A stretch of DNA of 64,000 nt from Boswellia sacra (GCA_013180625.2 SNVD02013083.1:434001-498000), one strand, 5' to 3'. Shown: positions 36,810 to 49,345, counted from the first letter of the stretch. Notes: generated by a model not told the origin, from the sequence alone. Numbers and translations: made by a program.

Positions 36810-37517
36810 GACTTGAATGATTTTCTCGGTACTGTATTATTGTTGGAATGGTTTCCAACATTATTCTTAAGGGAGAGATACGGGATATCAGGTAATGCAC
36901 AGTTAGAGAAATTATCTGATTGAGTCTCTTTCTTGTTTGATTTCAACTTTGGGCCACCTTCTGCCACCTTACTTGAATTAGAGGCCACCTCAGCTTTCAG
37001 ATTGGAAATTGTTCTACTCAGATCAGACATCGAGGCTGTGGCTTTCTCATATTCATTTTCTTGCCTATCTAGTTCCTTATAGTGTATATACGTATTTGTC
37101 ACTGCCTGGAGAAAACGAGAGGAACAAATGAAGAGTTGAAAACTACATAGAACAAATAGAAGCAATGGATTAAGTTTACCAGAATAGAGCCACTTAATGC
37201 AGCCCTAAAATTTTCAACGTAGCTGAGACTGAGCTCCTTCAACTTCTTCCGCTCTTGTAAGATGATGTTCTTTTGAGCAACAATGGGATTCCCAAGCAGC
37301 GTCTCCTAACCTATGTGCTCCTCTAAGTATTCCAATACATCCCAAGGCCTCTCAGCCTTTTCAGCTCTTGTCTTTCCAACAGATGGAGTTTCTTGGTCTG
37401 GCCCTTTAGGAGTCTGAGAGGAACCAACTCGAGATTTAAACCTCTTAACAGAACTTCCGCTGAGGCTGGCTCAGCTAGAACTTTTCTTTTAGAATATTTA
37501 GAAATTGATGGATCCAT
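36810..37517 (-). pseudogene. Tandem coiled-coil gene family, copy 1 (decayed)
   Basis: Minus-strand relic beginning with Met-Asp-Pro-Ser (ATG at 37,517-37,515; MDPSISKYSKRKVLAEPASA). Downstream, in shifted frames, come the family words VGSSQTPKGPDQETPS and, at about 37,310-37,180, ETLLGNPIVAQKNIILQERK with a donor-like end (ATTCTG|GTAAAC). A last exon at about 37,105-36,803 holds a coiled coil (DLSRTISNLKAEVASNSSKV) and a stop. A TAG interrupts the ETLLGNP exon and frames change within exon 1, so it is not functional as it stands. Three more copies follow to the right in the same orientation. The function of the ancestor is unknown to me; the long heptad segment suggests a structural coiled-coil protein. 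Confidence 0.65.
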
Positions 37518-39205
37518 CACTGCAGTACAACATGAGGTCAAGAAAGAGCTACTTAGCTGAATAAAAAGTACCTTACACAGTATATCAAAGTAGAAATAAA
37601 ATGCTAACGGTTTCTTCCAAGTTATAAGATAATATTCCCTGTGATGGTTGCTAAAATCTTTAGAGCAGACTCAATAATCTGCACTTCATCAAAGACTATG
37701 CAATATTACTTTTTTTCATTTTCACAGTTTTCACTAGTTCTCAAGATATCATTTAGAAACTTTTTCTTGGGAACATTAAATCCAAAGTAAAATTTCATCC
37801 ATGACAACGAATTTTTATTTGAATTCTAAATCAAACAGGTTAATTTCTCAACCCTGACAGAGGCCAAACCAACCAAAATCGATACCTTGCCACTCCTTAG
37901 AGACGAAAATCGTCAGCCAATGTATGACAAAAATCACCATTATTTGATAACAGAAAAGAAATTCCTGGCAGCCAAAGGCATTTACTTTTTTTTATTTTAT
38001 TATTTTTTTCTAATCTTCAACAAATTATTCCTCCTTACATCAATGATTGAATAAATAATAAGAATGTGGTGTTTGGTTCTTAAAACAAAAGAAGACTCCT
38101 AAGATAAAAAGCAATCAATCTATGAACTCCAAAGACGGAACACAAGGCCCGGACAAGCCATAAACAAAAAGCAAACCAAGATTTACTCCTAAGTACAGGT
38201 AAAAGAAACCCTATCCATCCTAAAAAATCAAAATTTTAAAGCTAATAGTATCCCCACAAAGCATGATTTCTATCACCAGTGAACTCCATGCAACCAATAT
38301 AAAATGCGGCAGGCAAGTATGAGACGATAACATAAACTATAAATGGCGGCATACATGACAACAAGAAAATGGGCCTGGATAGAGAAAAGGACTCGTGTTA
38401 CTGAAAAGGAAAACTATTGAGCACCCTGTGGTTTAAAAATCCTCACAATCCAACCTTTTGCTTTCATTTGTTTTAGTTTTGTTTCTACTAGCAAGAAACA
38501 TTACTGACACAGGAAAGGAACATGTATGTACCATGTTCATCAAATAAATTTGGGCAGGCCATTAGTCCTAAGATTTTCTATTTTATTTATTTTAGTCCTA
38601 ATAAATTTAATTTTAACACAAATTTATTTGTAATATGATTTATTTGAAATGTACATATAAGTAATGCAAAAAGTTTATACAACTAAAAATTGGTCATCTA
38701 AATCATCTAACACTTTTGCCTGACACTTAGAAGAGAGCTTCCTTGGTTAGTAAATATTAATTGCTTAATGTACAGGAAACTGTTTCTAGAAAACAATCAG
38801 AGTTGAAAACCGGTGCATAAAAACTAAAAGTTACTATCTTCAAAGCCAAGAAAACAACATGCAACCAACCATTCATAACAAACATGAAGAAACAAAAAAG
38901 AATAAATATTAATTAATAATATAAAAACAATCAAGGAAGCAATCAAAGTTGCACTATTATACATTTTTACCTGGCAGTTTAATTACTTTGTAAATAAAAA
39001 TAAAGCATCATCAAATTTAGGCATTAGAAAATATTTAGAATGATAAACAGTTTGCAAAATAGTTAACTTAGTATAAACAATCCATCACATCGATGAGAAC
39101 CTGTGGAAGTTTTAACCTTTAAACTCAAACATGTACAATTAATACAGGATCAAACTATAACCAAAGTTATCATCTTTAAAGCCAATAACCAACATTTATA
39201 ACAAA
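37518..39205 (-). repeat. Upstream segment of tandem module 1
   Basis: This DNA lies 5' of copy 1 and is similar to 43,206-43,786 plus 46,260-47,100, to 52,418-53,700 and to 62,558-64,000. Landmarks are CTTTAGAGCA-ACTCAATAATCTGC (37,660-37,690), ACTTTTTCTTGGGAACATTA (37,759-37,778), and a stretch with CAAAGACGGAACACAAGGCC (38,130-38,150). It has no coding frame of its own and probably represents leader introns and upstream DNA duplicated with the gene. Confidence 0.7.
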
Positions 39206-39210
39206 AACAT

Positions 39211-39927
39211 TGTTAGGAGTGCGACTAAAGTCCCACATTGGCTAGATATAGGGATGATCATAGGTAAAGAAGTACGGACAGGATCTCCAATGGTATGAGG
39301 TATTTTAGGTAGAATCCAAAAGTAAGTCCATGAGGGCTTTGGTCCAAAGTGGATAATATCATATCAATGTGGATTTTTGAGAGGTCTATAGTTCTAACAA
39401 GTGATATCAGAGCCTAGACCCCAACTTAGCTTAGAGATACGTGGAGGGACTTCTCGGAGTGCCGAAAAAAGGTTGGTAGGGATCGGTTATGCCAAAATAA
39501 GGTGGTGGGCCCTGGCCCTTAGTTAAAGCTCAAGATTGGGTCCGTGTTTAAGTTCTAATGGACAAGGCAATATGCTCCAGATGCTTCATGGACGTTCCCA
39601 ACACGATGAAGAGGAGTTGACCTAGATAGAGTAGCTCTGGAAGTAGCAGAACTCAATGGAGTAGACGGATGGATGGTAGTTTGAGGAGAGGCCCAGAAAA
39701 ATATCACAACGATATGGTTTCTTATTTGAGGAGAGGATTGTTAGAAATGCGACCAAAGTCTCACATTGGGTAGACATGGAGATGATCATGGGCATATAAG
39801 TATAGACAATATTTCCATTGGTATGAGACCTTTTGTTTAGAATTCAAAAACAAATCCATGGGAGTTTGGACCCAAAGTGGACAATATCACACCAATATGG
39901 AGTTTTAGAAGGTCCATAATTCTAACA
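39211..39927 (+). mobile_element. TRIM retrotransposon, complete, 717 bp
   Basis: Two LTRs of 189 bp each (39,211-39,399 and 39,739-39,927) start TGTTAG and end CTAACA, and the pair is flanked by the 5 bp duplication AACAT (39,206-39,210 and 39,928-39,932). Directly after the 5' LTR is GTGATATCAGAGCC, a slightly mutated primer binding site complementary to initiator Met tRNA. A purine tract GAGGAGAGGA sits just before the 3' LTR. The interior of 339 bp has no gag or pol, so it is a terminal-repeat retrotransposon in miniature. The LTRs share the CCCACATTGG-type motif common in TRIMs. They differ at many positions by eye, so the insertion is not recent. It needs proteins from an autonomous element to move. 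Confidence 0.92.
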
Positions 39928-39932
39928 AACAT

Positions 39933-40699
39933 AAAAGAGAAACAAAAATTTATATAAAAAGAAAAACTATCCTAAAAAGTAAACAGAAACAAACCCCACA
40001 CACATAGAGATAGATAACCCAGTAATTTGTATTTTATAAGCAAGAAATGAATGCAATGAAAACTAAGAAAAACTCAGAAGGTAAGCAACTGACCTATACC
40101 CTCAAATTATTTCAATTAAAAACGCTAAAATGTGATAAAGGAATGGAAGTAATTAAGTAAAAAAGAGTTGTATTGGACAAACAACCAAACACGTCCTAAA
40201 AGAAGTAGAATAAGGAAAGTCATATCATGACGATTTGACACCCACTGACACTTACAGACAGCACTATCCAGAGAAGCAACGTATTGACGCCTCTTGATCA
40301 AATAATTTACAGTCCAAAAGGTTTTCTACTAAATCCCTTTTTTATGATTTTAGAAACAAAAAGATATCTCTAAACTATTATTATAATTATATAAATGAAA
40401 ATATATATTATTTTTAATTAATTTAAAATAATATTTCCCTACTTGGTAATTACCTTGCTAGCGAGAATTGCTTTCTTAGGAGCAATAGTAATAAGAATTC
40501 AAAGTCTTAATTTTTTAATAATAAATAAATCCACAATATTATATATTAATATATTTTTAATTCTTCTAAATTCACTCCCATATTTTAAAAACATTGTAAA
40601 ATAAATATGATTTTTATTTAAAGCTAACCTGGGATATCAAGATGTCATGCAAAGATTATATCTCTCATCTCATATTTCATTGGTAAAAAGTGGGCTTTA
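39933..40699 (-). repeat. Promoter-proximal end of tandem module 1
   Basis: Around 40,180-40,330 the sequence ACAAACAACCAAACACGTCC and the following bases match 47,535-47,700 and 54,220-54,360. This marks the shared right-hand boundary of modules 1 to 3, probably the original promoter and first non-coding exon of the family. Beyond 40,350 the DNA is AT-rich and unique. Confidence 0.6.
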
Positions 40700-40902
40700 G
40701 CTACTATACAGCTGGTGTATGCATTGAATGCACCAATTTTCATTTTTGCAAAAAATAGGAAAAAAATGTAAACAAGCGGAGAAAGTGTTGCCAAAAAAGT
40801 TAAGAATGTAAAAAATAACTAAAAATGCTCACATTTTCCCATATTTTTTTTCTATTTTTTGCAAAATGAACGCATTGCATATGCACCGATGTATTGTAAT
40901 AT
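40700..40902. mobile_element. Fold-back MITE-like element, about 200 bp
   Basis: The left part (40,700-40,765) and right part (40,835-40,902) are inverted copies over roughly 55-60 bases. GGTGTATGCATTGAATGCAC followed by CATTTTTGCAAAAAATAGG on the left pairs with CTATTTTTTGCAAAATGAAC and GCATTGCATATGCACCGATG on the right. A loop of about 65-70 AT-rich bases separates them. No coding capacity is present. I could not define a target duplication with confidence (TA is possible), so the family is uncertain. Confidence 0.55.
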
Positions 40903-41232
40903 ATATAACTTGTACATTATAACTTTTGTTTTAATTTTTTTTACTCCATAGATATGGGAAATGGAAAGCCTAACGCCAAAATTAATTTTCTATACTGTAG
41001 CTAGTAGGAAAGATGACTTGAAATGAACAGAGAGAGTTCTTCACGAAGCAACATAGTATGAGCAAACTCTAATTTAATTTGCCAAGCATTCACCATCATG
41101 GAATCTTATCACGAAGTGTATGCAATGCATATTTGCTGCTTTAGATTGCCTTTACCTCATAAACCTTTGAGCATATTGACATGGAATCGAATATTCCAGC
41201 AATGTTGACAATAGTAAATAACCCTTCACTTT

Positions 41233-42076
41233 TGTTAGGACCATGCCGTGTTATTGTCATGTGTCAGCTTATGTGGCATGCTGTGTAGGATATTTCAGAG
41301 ATAAACAAAACAAGAAACAAGATGATTGTTTTGAATATTTCCTATTTTGATTATTTTCTATTTAACTGTCTTCAGTTAGGAAAGTTATTATTGACCTTTG
41401 CTTTCAGAACTAGTTTTCAAATTAGGAAAGTTATTTATTTAACTTAACTTTAGGAATGGTTGATTATCCTATTCGTACATTGAATGCCCTAATGTAAGAT
41501 TGTTTCTTAGAATTTATTCTATGCAGGTTTAGGAAGCAAATCAAGGAATCTTATTCAATAAGGAGAAGCTGGACGTGCTATATAAAATGGCAGATTCCTT
41601 GAAGTCCAGATTAAGACTTTTTGCAAGCCGTTTTCTGATTTATTTGAGATTGCTTCATTATTTAGTTTAGTTTGCGTTTATGTCTAGTCTTCAAGAGTGT
41701 TTCTATAATACTTAAGGGAGCTTAAGCAATTCATCAAGGGAAATTATAATCTGTTAAGAAGGGTCTTCATAGAGGATAGTGAAGTGCAACAAGGGTTTAG
41801 AAAGTTAGTTCACTAGAGTTAAAGTTTTTGGAAGGAACATAGGTTACAGAGAAAAGTTAGTGAGTAAGAGAGGAATTCTCTACTACTATAAATCCAAGTA
41901 GTTTGTAAGCCTGAATGACTTAGTGAATTGCAGTTTGGCTACCCATGGATGTAGGCTAGTTTATAGCCAAACCACGTAAAAGTTACTATGCACTTTTCCT
42001 TTCTTGTTAGTTACGTTTTACTTAACTGCATACTTGTGTATCTAATGTAACTACATCCATGGCTTCTAAACTTACA
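41233..42076 (+). mobile_element. Long terminal repeat of a Ty1/copia element (5' LTR)
   Basis: The sequence starts TGTTAGGACC and ends CTTACA, 844 bp, with standard TG...CA ends. It is followed two bases later by TTGGTATCAGAGT (42,078-42,090), the Met-tRNA primer binding site, which fixes its 3' end. A matching second LTR is not seen downstream, so the element is truncated. Confidence 0.75.
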
Positions 42077-42650
42077 ATTGGTATCAGAGTATAACACTAA
42101 CTGAATTGTGTAGATCTTATTTTCTTTTGAAGCTATGGATTTTCTCAAGAATAAAGGTTCGATTAACCATCCACCACTTCTTAATGAAGACAACTATGGA
42201 TATTGGAAGGTGAAGTTCTTCTTGAAGTCCATTGATGAAAGAGTATTTTAGAGATCAGTGGTTTATGGCTGGAGTCTACCACTCGTGTTAACAGTGATGG
42301 AGAAACTAAAGAGAAGCCTGAGGCAAAATGGAATAAGCAAGACCTTCAAGAAGCTTAATGGCACTACAAAGCCGTTAATGCCCTGTTCAATGCTGTCAAT
42401 AAATATTCATTTAGTTTCATATCCTCATGCACCACTCCTAAAAAAGTTTGGGAGAAACTTGAGAACAAGAATATAGGTACTGCTTCTATTAAAAGAACTA
42501 AGATTATGACGTTTGCTACTCAATTTGAAAATATAACAACGCATAAAAATGAAACTGTTTCTGAATTTTATTCAAGATTATGTGATGTTACAAGTGCCTC
42601 AACCCTCCTTGGGAAAAAGGTCGTATTCATTAAGTAATTCTACCCCCTCT
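42077..42650 (+). pseudogene. Truncated copia gag (DUF4219/UBN2 type)
   Basis: After the primer binding site a frame opens at 42,135 with MDFLKNKGSINHPPLLNEDN and YGYWKVKFFLKSIDE, the N-terminal signature of copia gag polyproteins. It is broken by a TAG after about 38 codons and by frameshifts. Further along FSFISSCTTPKKVWEKLENK and FENITTHKNETVSEFYSRLC preserve the UBN2 gag domain. Similarity fades at about 42,650, and no protease, integrase or reverse transcriptase follows, so only the left end of the element is left. A dead copy. Confidence 0.75.
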
Positions 42651-42839
42651 TCATTCTTGGACCTCGTTTCTTAATATTGTGACTCTTCCATGCTGTGTCT
42701 CAGGAACCATTTCAATACGGTCCGTGTTGCTATAAAGATTCTCAAATTGTTGGAAAGATCCTTAATCCTTACTATAAAATTTTCACGATAAGGCAACATA
42801 TTATTTCAGACACAAAGAACAATTGGAAGCAATGAATTA

Positions 42840-43205
42840 AGTTTACCTGAACTTGGTGAATCTTCAGAGAAGTAGAAAACTCATCAGGGCTGAGATTGGG
42901 TTCCGTCAAGTCCTTCCATTCTTTAGAGAAGAAATTACCAATTTGCTGTATACAACAATGGGATTCTTAAGCAATGTCTCCAAAAACCTACGAGTTCCAG
43001 AAAGCGTGGCAATTTACCATGAGCTTCAGCAGCCTCTTCAGCTGTTACCTTTTCATCCATGGAGTTTCTTGGTCAGGCCCTTTAGGGTTCTCTGAGGAAC
43101 CAACTTAAGATTTAGAACTCTTGACAGAGAGTCCAGCTTCAGAGGCAGCTGAGGTTGTCTCAGCTGGAGCTTTTTTTTAGAATCTTTAGAATTTGATGGA
43201 TCCAT
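42840..43205 (-). pseudogene. Tandem coiled-coil gene family, copy 2 (decayed)
   Basis: The first exon starts at 43,205 (MDPSNSKDSKKKLQ) and keeps the family sequence corresponding to SSQ-x-PKGPDQETP in another frame. A degraded second-exon segment (about 42,900-43,020) and the splice-donor landmark AATTAAGTTTACC (near 42,836-42,848) remain. The coiled-coil exon seen in the other copies is missing; its place is taken by the truncated copia element to the left. Several frame changes make it non-functional. Confidence 0.6.
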
Positions 43206-43781
43206 CACAGCAGCACAAATTAGGCCAAGAAAGAGTTCCTTAGCTGAATACAAAGAACCTTATACAACATATGAAAGTAGAAATAAAATTCTATCGGTTT
43301 CTTCTAGGTCATAAGATCAATATTTAGAGTGAAGGTTGCTAAAATCTTTAGAGCAGTCTCAATAATCTGCTTTCAAGAGTTCCCTGGAAAATGAAATAGG
43401 ATTCTGGACTCGTGAAATCCTACAGACAAGGAGAAACTGAGAGCAAGTGAATACAGCCAGGTTTCCCCAGTAGTAAGGGGCAGAGAGAGCTTGGTCCTTT
43501 GCTCCTTCAAGAAAACCAAACTGGCAAACTCCAATTTGTTTCCCAAAACAATACAAGAAAAAACAGGGTTTGGTTTATGATCTGAAAATTATTTCCAAAA
43601 ATTTGGATGCAATCTAAAAAAATGAGTTGCATTCTCAGAATCTTTAATGTAGAAAAACACAATTGATATTCAAAAACTATTTGTAGATTTGGAAGTCATG
43701 GAAAGTAAATAAAACAACTATTTTTCAGTTTCACAGTTTTCGCTAGTTCTAAAGATATCATTTGGAAACTTTTTCTTGGGA
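43206..43781 (-). repeat. Upstream segment of tandem module 2, left of the solo LTR
   Basis: Similar to 37,518-37,772 and 52,418-53,030, including CTTTAGAGCAGTCTCAATAA (43,350) and CTTTTTCTTGGGAACATT (43,768-43,786). An extra 300 bp or so with GCAGAGAGAGCTTGGTCCTT (43,481) is shared with module 3 (52,750-52,790) but not obvious in module 1. Confidence 0.65.
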
Positions 43782-43786
43782 ACATT

Positions 43787-46254
43787 TGACACGACCCGCC
43801 CCTAGCTAACACGGGCGAATCGTGCCTAAAACTGTACTAAGAAAATTTACCATTTTAAAATATGCTAATTTATGAAAAATTTGGCAGAGTTTTCCCTGTA
43901 TTTTGGACTAATCCTTCTGCCAAGTACACAAAATTCAACACTTCCAAAATTATTTATATAATCACTAACTTCCTTTTCGGGACCTTAAGTCCATCTGTTA
44001 AAATAATTGTATCTCCTAAACAGTCTTCAGAAGAAAATATGGCCTCCGGCCTTAAATATGATTAATTTCGATTCAAAAAGTTTACAACCTAAATTTTAAT
44101 ATAAGTTTAAAAATCCAAACATGATTGAATAAACAAAAATGTCTAAAAGAAACTAAAACAAATCTTTGATACATATACGATATCAAATATTTACATATGC
44201 AAGAAAGCCATCTACGATAATACAATAAGATATAAAAAAGAAAGCTCTCAAAACATCATCAAATGGCCAACCTCAGGTAGCTATTGGCGTTCTGACTGAA
44301 CACTGCAATCTCCTGGGAAAAATGGTTTTAAAAAAAAATAGGGTGAGTATAAACTCAGTGAGTGGGATAGAATCATTAAAATAGATAAAAATTTGCATAA
44401 GATAAAATAATACATCATAACAAGTAATTAACTAAAAATTCTGCTTTACTAACATTGATTAGAAAACTGCTTCTAAAAGATACAAAAACGAGCTAATCTT
44501 TAAAAAATCCATATGCCTTTCACAAAAATCAAAATTTTGATATAAAAATATTCTAAGGCATTTCCACTTGTATTCAAAATTCAATTTGATAACCGTATTA
44601 AGGTTCTAAATCCCGTAAAACTCATTTCGCATTTTAAATTTCTAAATCATTACAGTTTCACTAATCAAGTACCCAAACTAATCTGACTGATCATGACCTG
44701 GCGGGGCTAGGATCGCTCAGGCCAAGATATCTCTATACTGATCCTACGCATGCGCAGAGCTGCCCCCAAAGGGCTAAACATCCAGATCACACGGCCCAAA
44801 GCCTCTATGTGTGCCTGAATGGGTCCCAAAGACCTCTATACTTTCACTATCTGAATGAATTGGGTACTAGCTTAGTAAAACATAAAAATTCGATTCTGTA
44901 CTTTTAAATCTCTAAAACATTAAACAATTCTTTCTAATAACAACATAGATAAAATTTGATAAACCATGAAATATGCTTCATACAAGAATAAAGGAATATC
45001 TGTTTACTAATATAATAAAGTTTCGCTAACAATTATAATAAAAATAGAAATTTATAAATTATAATTCAATTATTGGTAAAAATGTATGTTTTTCCCACTC
45101 ACTATCTTGCGGATTAACTTGCGTGGCAACCTCTTCTGCGATCGGATCTCGGTATGTATTAGGAACCACAGTCTCACCTAAGGAGAAAGTCAAATAAAAT
45201 TCTTTAATAGCATAAAACCGTAGTCTCACCAATAACATATTAATTCTTCTAATTAACTCCATTTCCACACTTCATAAACAGAGCAATTCTGGTTCTCCGA
45301 TTTTTAATAATTAATTCACTCATCCAAATGGTCTAATATTTTATAAACATCTTCTACACATATATGTCTAATACCATGTAGAATTTCATAGCATTATATA
45401 CTCATTAGATACCTCAAATCCTTCATTTTTCCAGATACACAAATTCTGTAAATTCATTTCCAGAACTGACCTCTCCCTATTCCAAAATACATGATAATTT
45501 GTACTAAATTTATAAAATCACAAAAATCTCCAGTTTTAAACTAGACATATATACAAACTCATATCCCAAATTTCATAATTTTTGAAGACCTCTAGATACC
45601 TTAATTAACTTGCCCAATACTGATTTTCTGCAAAAAAACTGAATTTCTAGTGGTGAACAGTAAACTTCGAAAATTCATAATAAATTGCATACTCCACATT
45701 TTTCAGTGAATCCAACTTTAAAAAATTCCTTAAGATGTCTATTTTAACATATATAAATTTCAGAATTAAATTCAAATCCAACAGACTGCTATAATTTTCG
45801 AAATTTATACTGTTCACAGAATCCCTAATTTCCCATAATTATCATCAAAACTTCAATTCCTTCAAAATACAAGAAATTGAAGCTTAAATAAGCATGGAAA
45901 TCTCATTTCTCTCTCTAGTTTCTCTCTCTATTACATCTCCAAATATCAAAAAACATCCTCCTAATATTGATCTAGAGATAAGATTGAAATTATATAATCT
46001 AATTAAATGAAGAGATGAAGAAATTACCTTAAAATCTTCAATTTCCTTAGAAAAAAAATCAAAATCTTCTCTTGCTTTCCTCTCCCTCTATCTCACGTTT
46101 TCCCCTCTGTCTTCCCTTCTAGATTTTTTTCTTTTCTTTTCTAATTAAATCCAAATAAATGATTAATATAAATGTAAAGAAAATAATTGAATTTGTGGGC
46201 TGGGTTTAAATAATGGGCTGGGCTTAAGTTAGAAAAAAATAAATGGGCTTTACA
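43787..46254. mobile_element. Solo LTR, 2,468 bp, with 5 bp target duplication
   Basis: The insert starts TGACACGACCCGCC and ends GGGCTTTACA (TG...CA) and is flanked by ACATT on both sides (43,782-43,786 and 46,255-46,259). The paralogous module 1 has the uninterrupted site GGGAACATTAAATCC at 37,770-37,784, which defines the insertion exactly. No primer binding site, polypurine tract or polyprotein is visible within, so it is best read as a solo LTR left by recombination between the two LTRs of a large, probably Ty3/gypsy, retrotransposon. The CGACCCGCC start resembles other plant gypsy LTRs, including the one at 61,476. A non-autonomous element cannot be wholly excluded. Confidence 0.85.
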
Positions 46255-46259
46255 ACATT

Positions 46260-47700
46260 AAATCCAAAGTAAAATTTCTTACGTCCTTCATTTTTTAATA
46301 CAACTCAAGAAGTGCACTTGAATACTAAATCAAACAAGTTTATCAAACCTCACAGAGTTTGAACCATCCAAAATCAAAACCTTGCCACTCCTAACAGATG
46401 AATATTGCCAGGCAATGTATGACTGAAATCACCATCAATTGATAGTGGAACAAAAATTCTTGGCAGCAAGCTAAAGCCGCTATTTCTTTTCCTTCCAAAA
46501 TTTATTCTTCATTACATCAATATGATTGAAGAAATAATAAGAAATCAATCAATCCATAAACAAAAGAAAACCAAAATCTAGTGCTAACAAGTAAAAGAAA
46601 ACCTATCATCCTAGAAAATCAGAATTAAAGCTAATCAGATTCCCAAAAAGCATGATTTCCACCACCATTTAGCTCAATGCAACCATGATCACATGTCACA
46701 GGCAAGAATAATGATGATAGCTACAAGAAAACATATATAAACAGCGGCGCACGTGAAAAGAAGAAAATGGATCAAATAAAAACACAACAAAAAGTCGAAT
46801 ACCCAACCCAAAAAAAAAAAAAAAAGAAGAAGAAAAGGAAAACCAGAAGCCAGAGCAACTGACCTGCAATGCCTGCATAGAGAGAAAAAAAAATATGATA
46901 ATATGCAACCTGAAACATCTTGAAAAACGAAAAAAAAAAGACAGAATAAAACCCAGAACTCAGATGATAACATGAAAAAATAAAACAATACAGTTGTTAC
47001 AGTAGTAGTTTTAGTCGTTTAAAATTATTATTAAAAAAAATATTCATCCTTTGAACTCAAACGTGTATAATAGAAGATGAAATCTACAATCAAAGATATC
47101 ATCTTTAAAGCCAAGAACCGGCATTTATAACAAAAACAAATATATAAGATAAATAAAAATAACAAACACTAACCAAAAAAATTTCCTTAAAAAAATATAA
47201 AACAAGCAAAAAGAAACAATCAGCCACAATAGCCGGATACTGTATCACACAACAAATAGAAAAAATTCATAAGAATTGAACATTACAAAATCACTTTAAC
47301 CAAGAAAATAAAACACACACAAAAACCCACAAAATATATTTTTAAGCAAGAAATGAATGCAATGGAAATGTTAGGAAAACCAGAAGCCAGAGCAAATGAC
47401 CTAACTCAAGTTATTTCAACTAAAAACGCTCAAACGCATGTGAGCGTTTTGTTTTCTCAGTTTGCTTTGGTAGACAAAGGGAAGGAAATGAAGAAAATGA
47501 AGTCAAGAAGTCAAGAAGCCTTGTATTGGATAAGTCAACCAAACACGTCCTAGGACAAGAAGAAGAGAGAAGTCGTAGCCTCCGGATTTGACTCTTACCA
47601 TTGTCAGAGCTATCGACAGAAGAAACGTTAGTTTTGACACCACTTATATTTGATTCGACAACGTCACAATCCAAGTCGTTTTAAAAAATGCATTGACACT
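46260..47700 (-). repeat. Upstream segment of tandem module 2, right of the solo LTR
   Basis: Continues module 2 from the empty-site sequence AAATCCAAAGTAAAATTTC. It is shared with 37,778-38,420, 53,040-53,640 and 63,150-63,680. Landmarks are AAACCAGAAGCCAGAGCAAC (46,839-46,858, and similar near 47,380-47,398) and the right-hand boundary CCAAACACGTCCTAGGACAA (47,538-47,558). Minus-strand short frames here (46,689-47,000 and 47,420-47,674) are not convincing genes; the latter may mark an old first exon. Confidence 0.6.
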
Positions 47701-49345
47701 CTTATACATGATGGAAATTAAAAACATTACCCCAATTAATCTAAAAAATTAGGATGTGTAAATATTTAATCAATATTTTTTATTATATCTATATTATTTA
47801 ATTAAAAAATTATTTTTAAAATATATTTAAAATTTCATAATTATTATAATTAAAATGTAATATAAAATGATATAATTTTAAATAAATATTATTGCATAAT
47901 TTTAAAATAATTTACAAATAAAAATAAATAATAATAATAATTTATTAAAATCCATGATAAATAAAACTAAAATAAAATTTTTTAATTATATCTATATTAT
48001 TTAATTACATATTATTTTAATATAGATAAATTTTCATGCTTATTATGATTAAAATATAATATAAAAATGATATAATATTAAATAATATTAATTAGAAATA
48101 ATAATTAAAAATATAATATTTTTAAATTCATATTAAATAATATTAAAAATACTAAACAAACTATATAAATATTTAATTATATTTAAATATTTAATTAGTT
48201 CTATCTAAATTAATGTTAGTTATTTACTTATAAAAATGATATAATAATAATTCAAAATAATCCAAAATATTAATTTAAATTTATAATGTATTTAATAATT
48301 AATGCCTAATGTAAAAAAATATTATTATTTTTATAAAAACATTAATGAATATTTAAATATTTTTAATCTAAATATTAAATTAATTTTTATTCAAATTAAA
48401 CTTGAATAAAATTAAATTAGTTTATGTATAAAAATTGATTTCTTAAAACTTTATTATATACTAATATAGTTCAATTTCATACTACATCAAACATAAGACA
48501 ACACTATCTATAGTTTAATCCAATCCCAATCCAAATCTTTGTGCATGTGCAATCTAATCTCAACTCTCAAATGCAGCCTAAGTGTTTAATAGAAAAAAAA
48601 AAAAACCAGTGTAAGTTGGTTGGACCGTCGAACAAGATCATGATTAATATTTAATTTTATCAAAAATACAATAAAAAGACTTTTGTCAAAATTTTGGTTA
48701 GATTTTTCTTCTTCTGAGATGTGATTTCATAAATATCTCATATAAACTTATATGCTTTTTTAATTTCATATAGAAAATTTTAATTCATGATTATTCTATT
48801 AAATTTAGGTTACTAATATTTTTGGAATTATGAAGATTAGATTAATAAAAATTAATGTGGTGTGTGTTTGTAATAGTGAGCGTGAAAATTAATTTTGAAT
48901 TATGAAGATCATAATAATTTCGATTTATGAACAGAAAGATATATCATATATTATGACACCTTAAAGTATATCGGAAGAAAGTTGGATATTAGAGGAGTGA
49001 AACAGAATTTCCGCAAATTGCAGAGGGTGTGAATGGTCATTACAAACGCTACCAAATTACCCGTTAAACTGAATTTTTTGGCGGGAAAGAAATGCAACGG
49101 ATATATTTCTAAATAAAAAATAAATCTATTTATTTGTTAAAAAAAATTAGAAGAAAATAGAAAAAACGCTAATAAAAAAGTGTAGTGGAACTCAATTTAT
49201 TAATATTTCTCTGAAATAAAATAAGTTTAGAACCAGAGAGAAGCGTCTTCAACCTCTGTTCTGTTCAAGGAGAAGAATTCGGTGTTCAACCTCCATTGCT
49301 TTCAAGCTTCAAAAAGAGGGCAATTGGGTTTGCCAATTTCTACAG
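47701..49345. other. Very AT-rich spacer and 5' region of the GTE-tail-like gene
   Basis: From about 47,750 to 48,480 the sequence is almost pure A and T with many TATA/TTAA words and no coding signal. The segment 48,480-48,600 contains a GCAGCCTAAGTG-type word often found at MITE ends, but no element could be delimited. From 49,150 to 49,345 the sequence is richer in G and C and probably holds the leader of the next gene. Confidence 0.5.

Noticed and set aside
46689..47000. Aromatic-rich minus-strand frames in module 2
   Set aside because: Low-complexity Phe/Leu/Ser frames produced by A-rich plus-strand DNA. The surrounding sequence is duplicated non-coding leader DNA.
47353..47674. Possible first exon of the tandem coiled-coil family
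   Set aside because: The frames on both strands are not conserved between modules 1, 2 and 3 although the DNA is, so they are more likely non-coding promoter or leader sequence.
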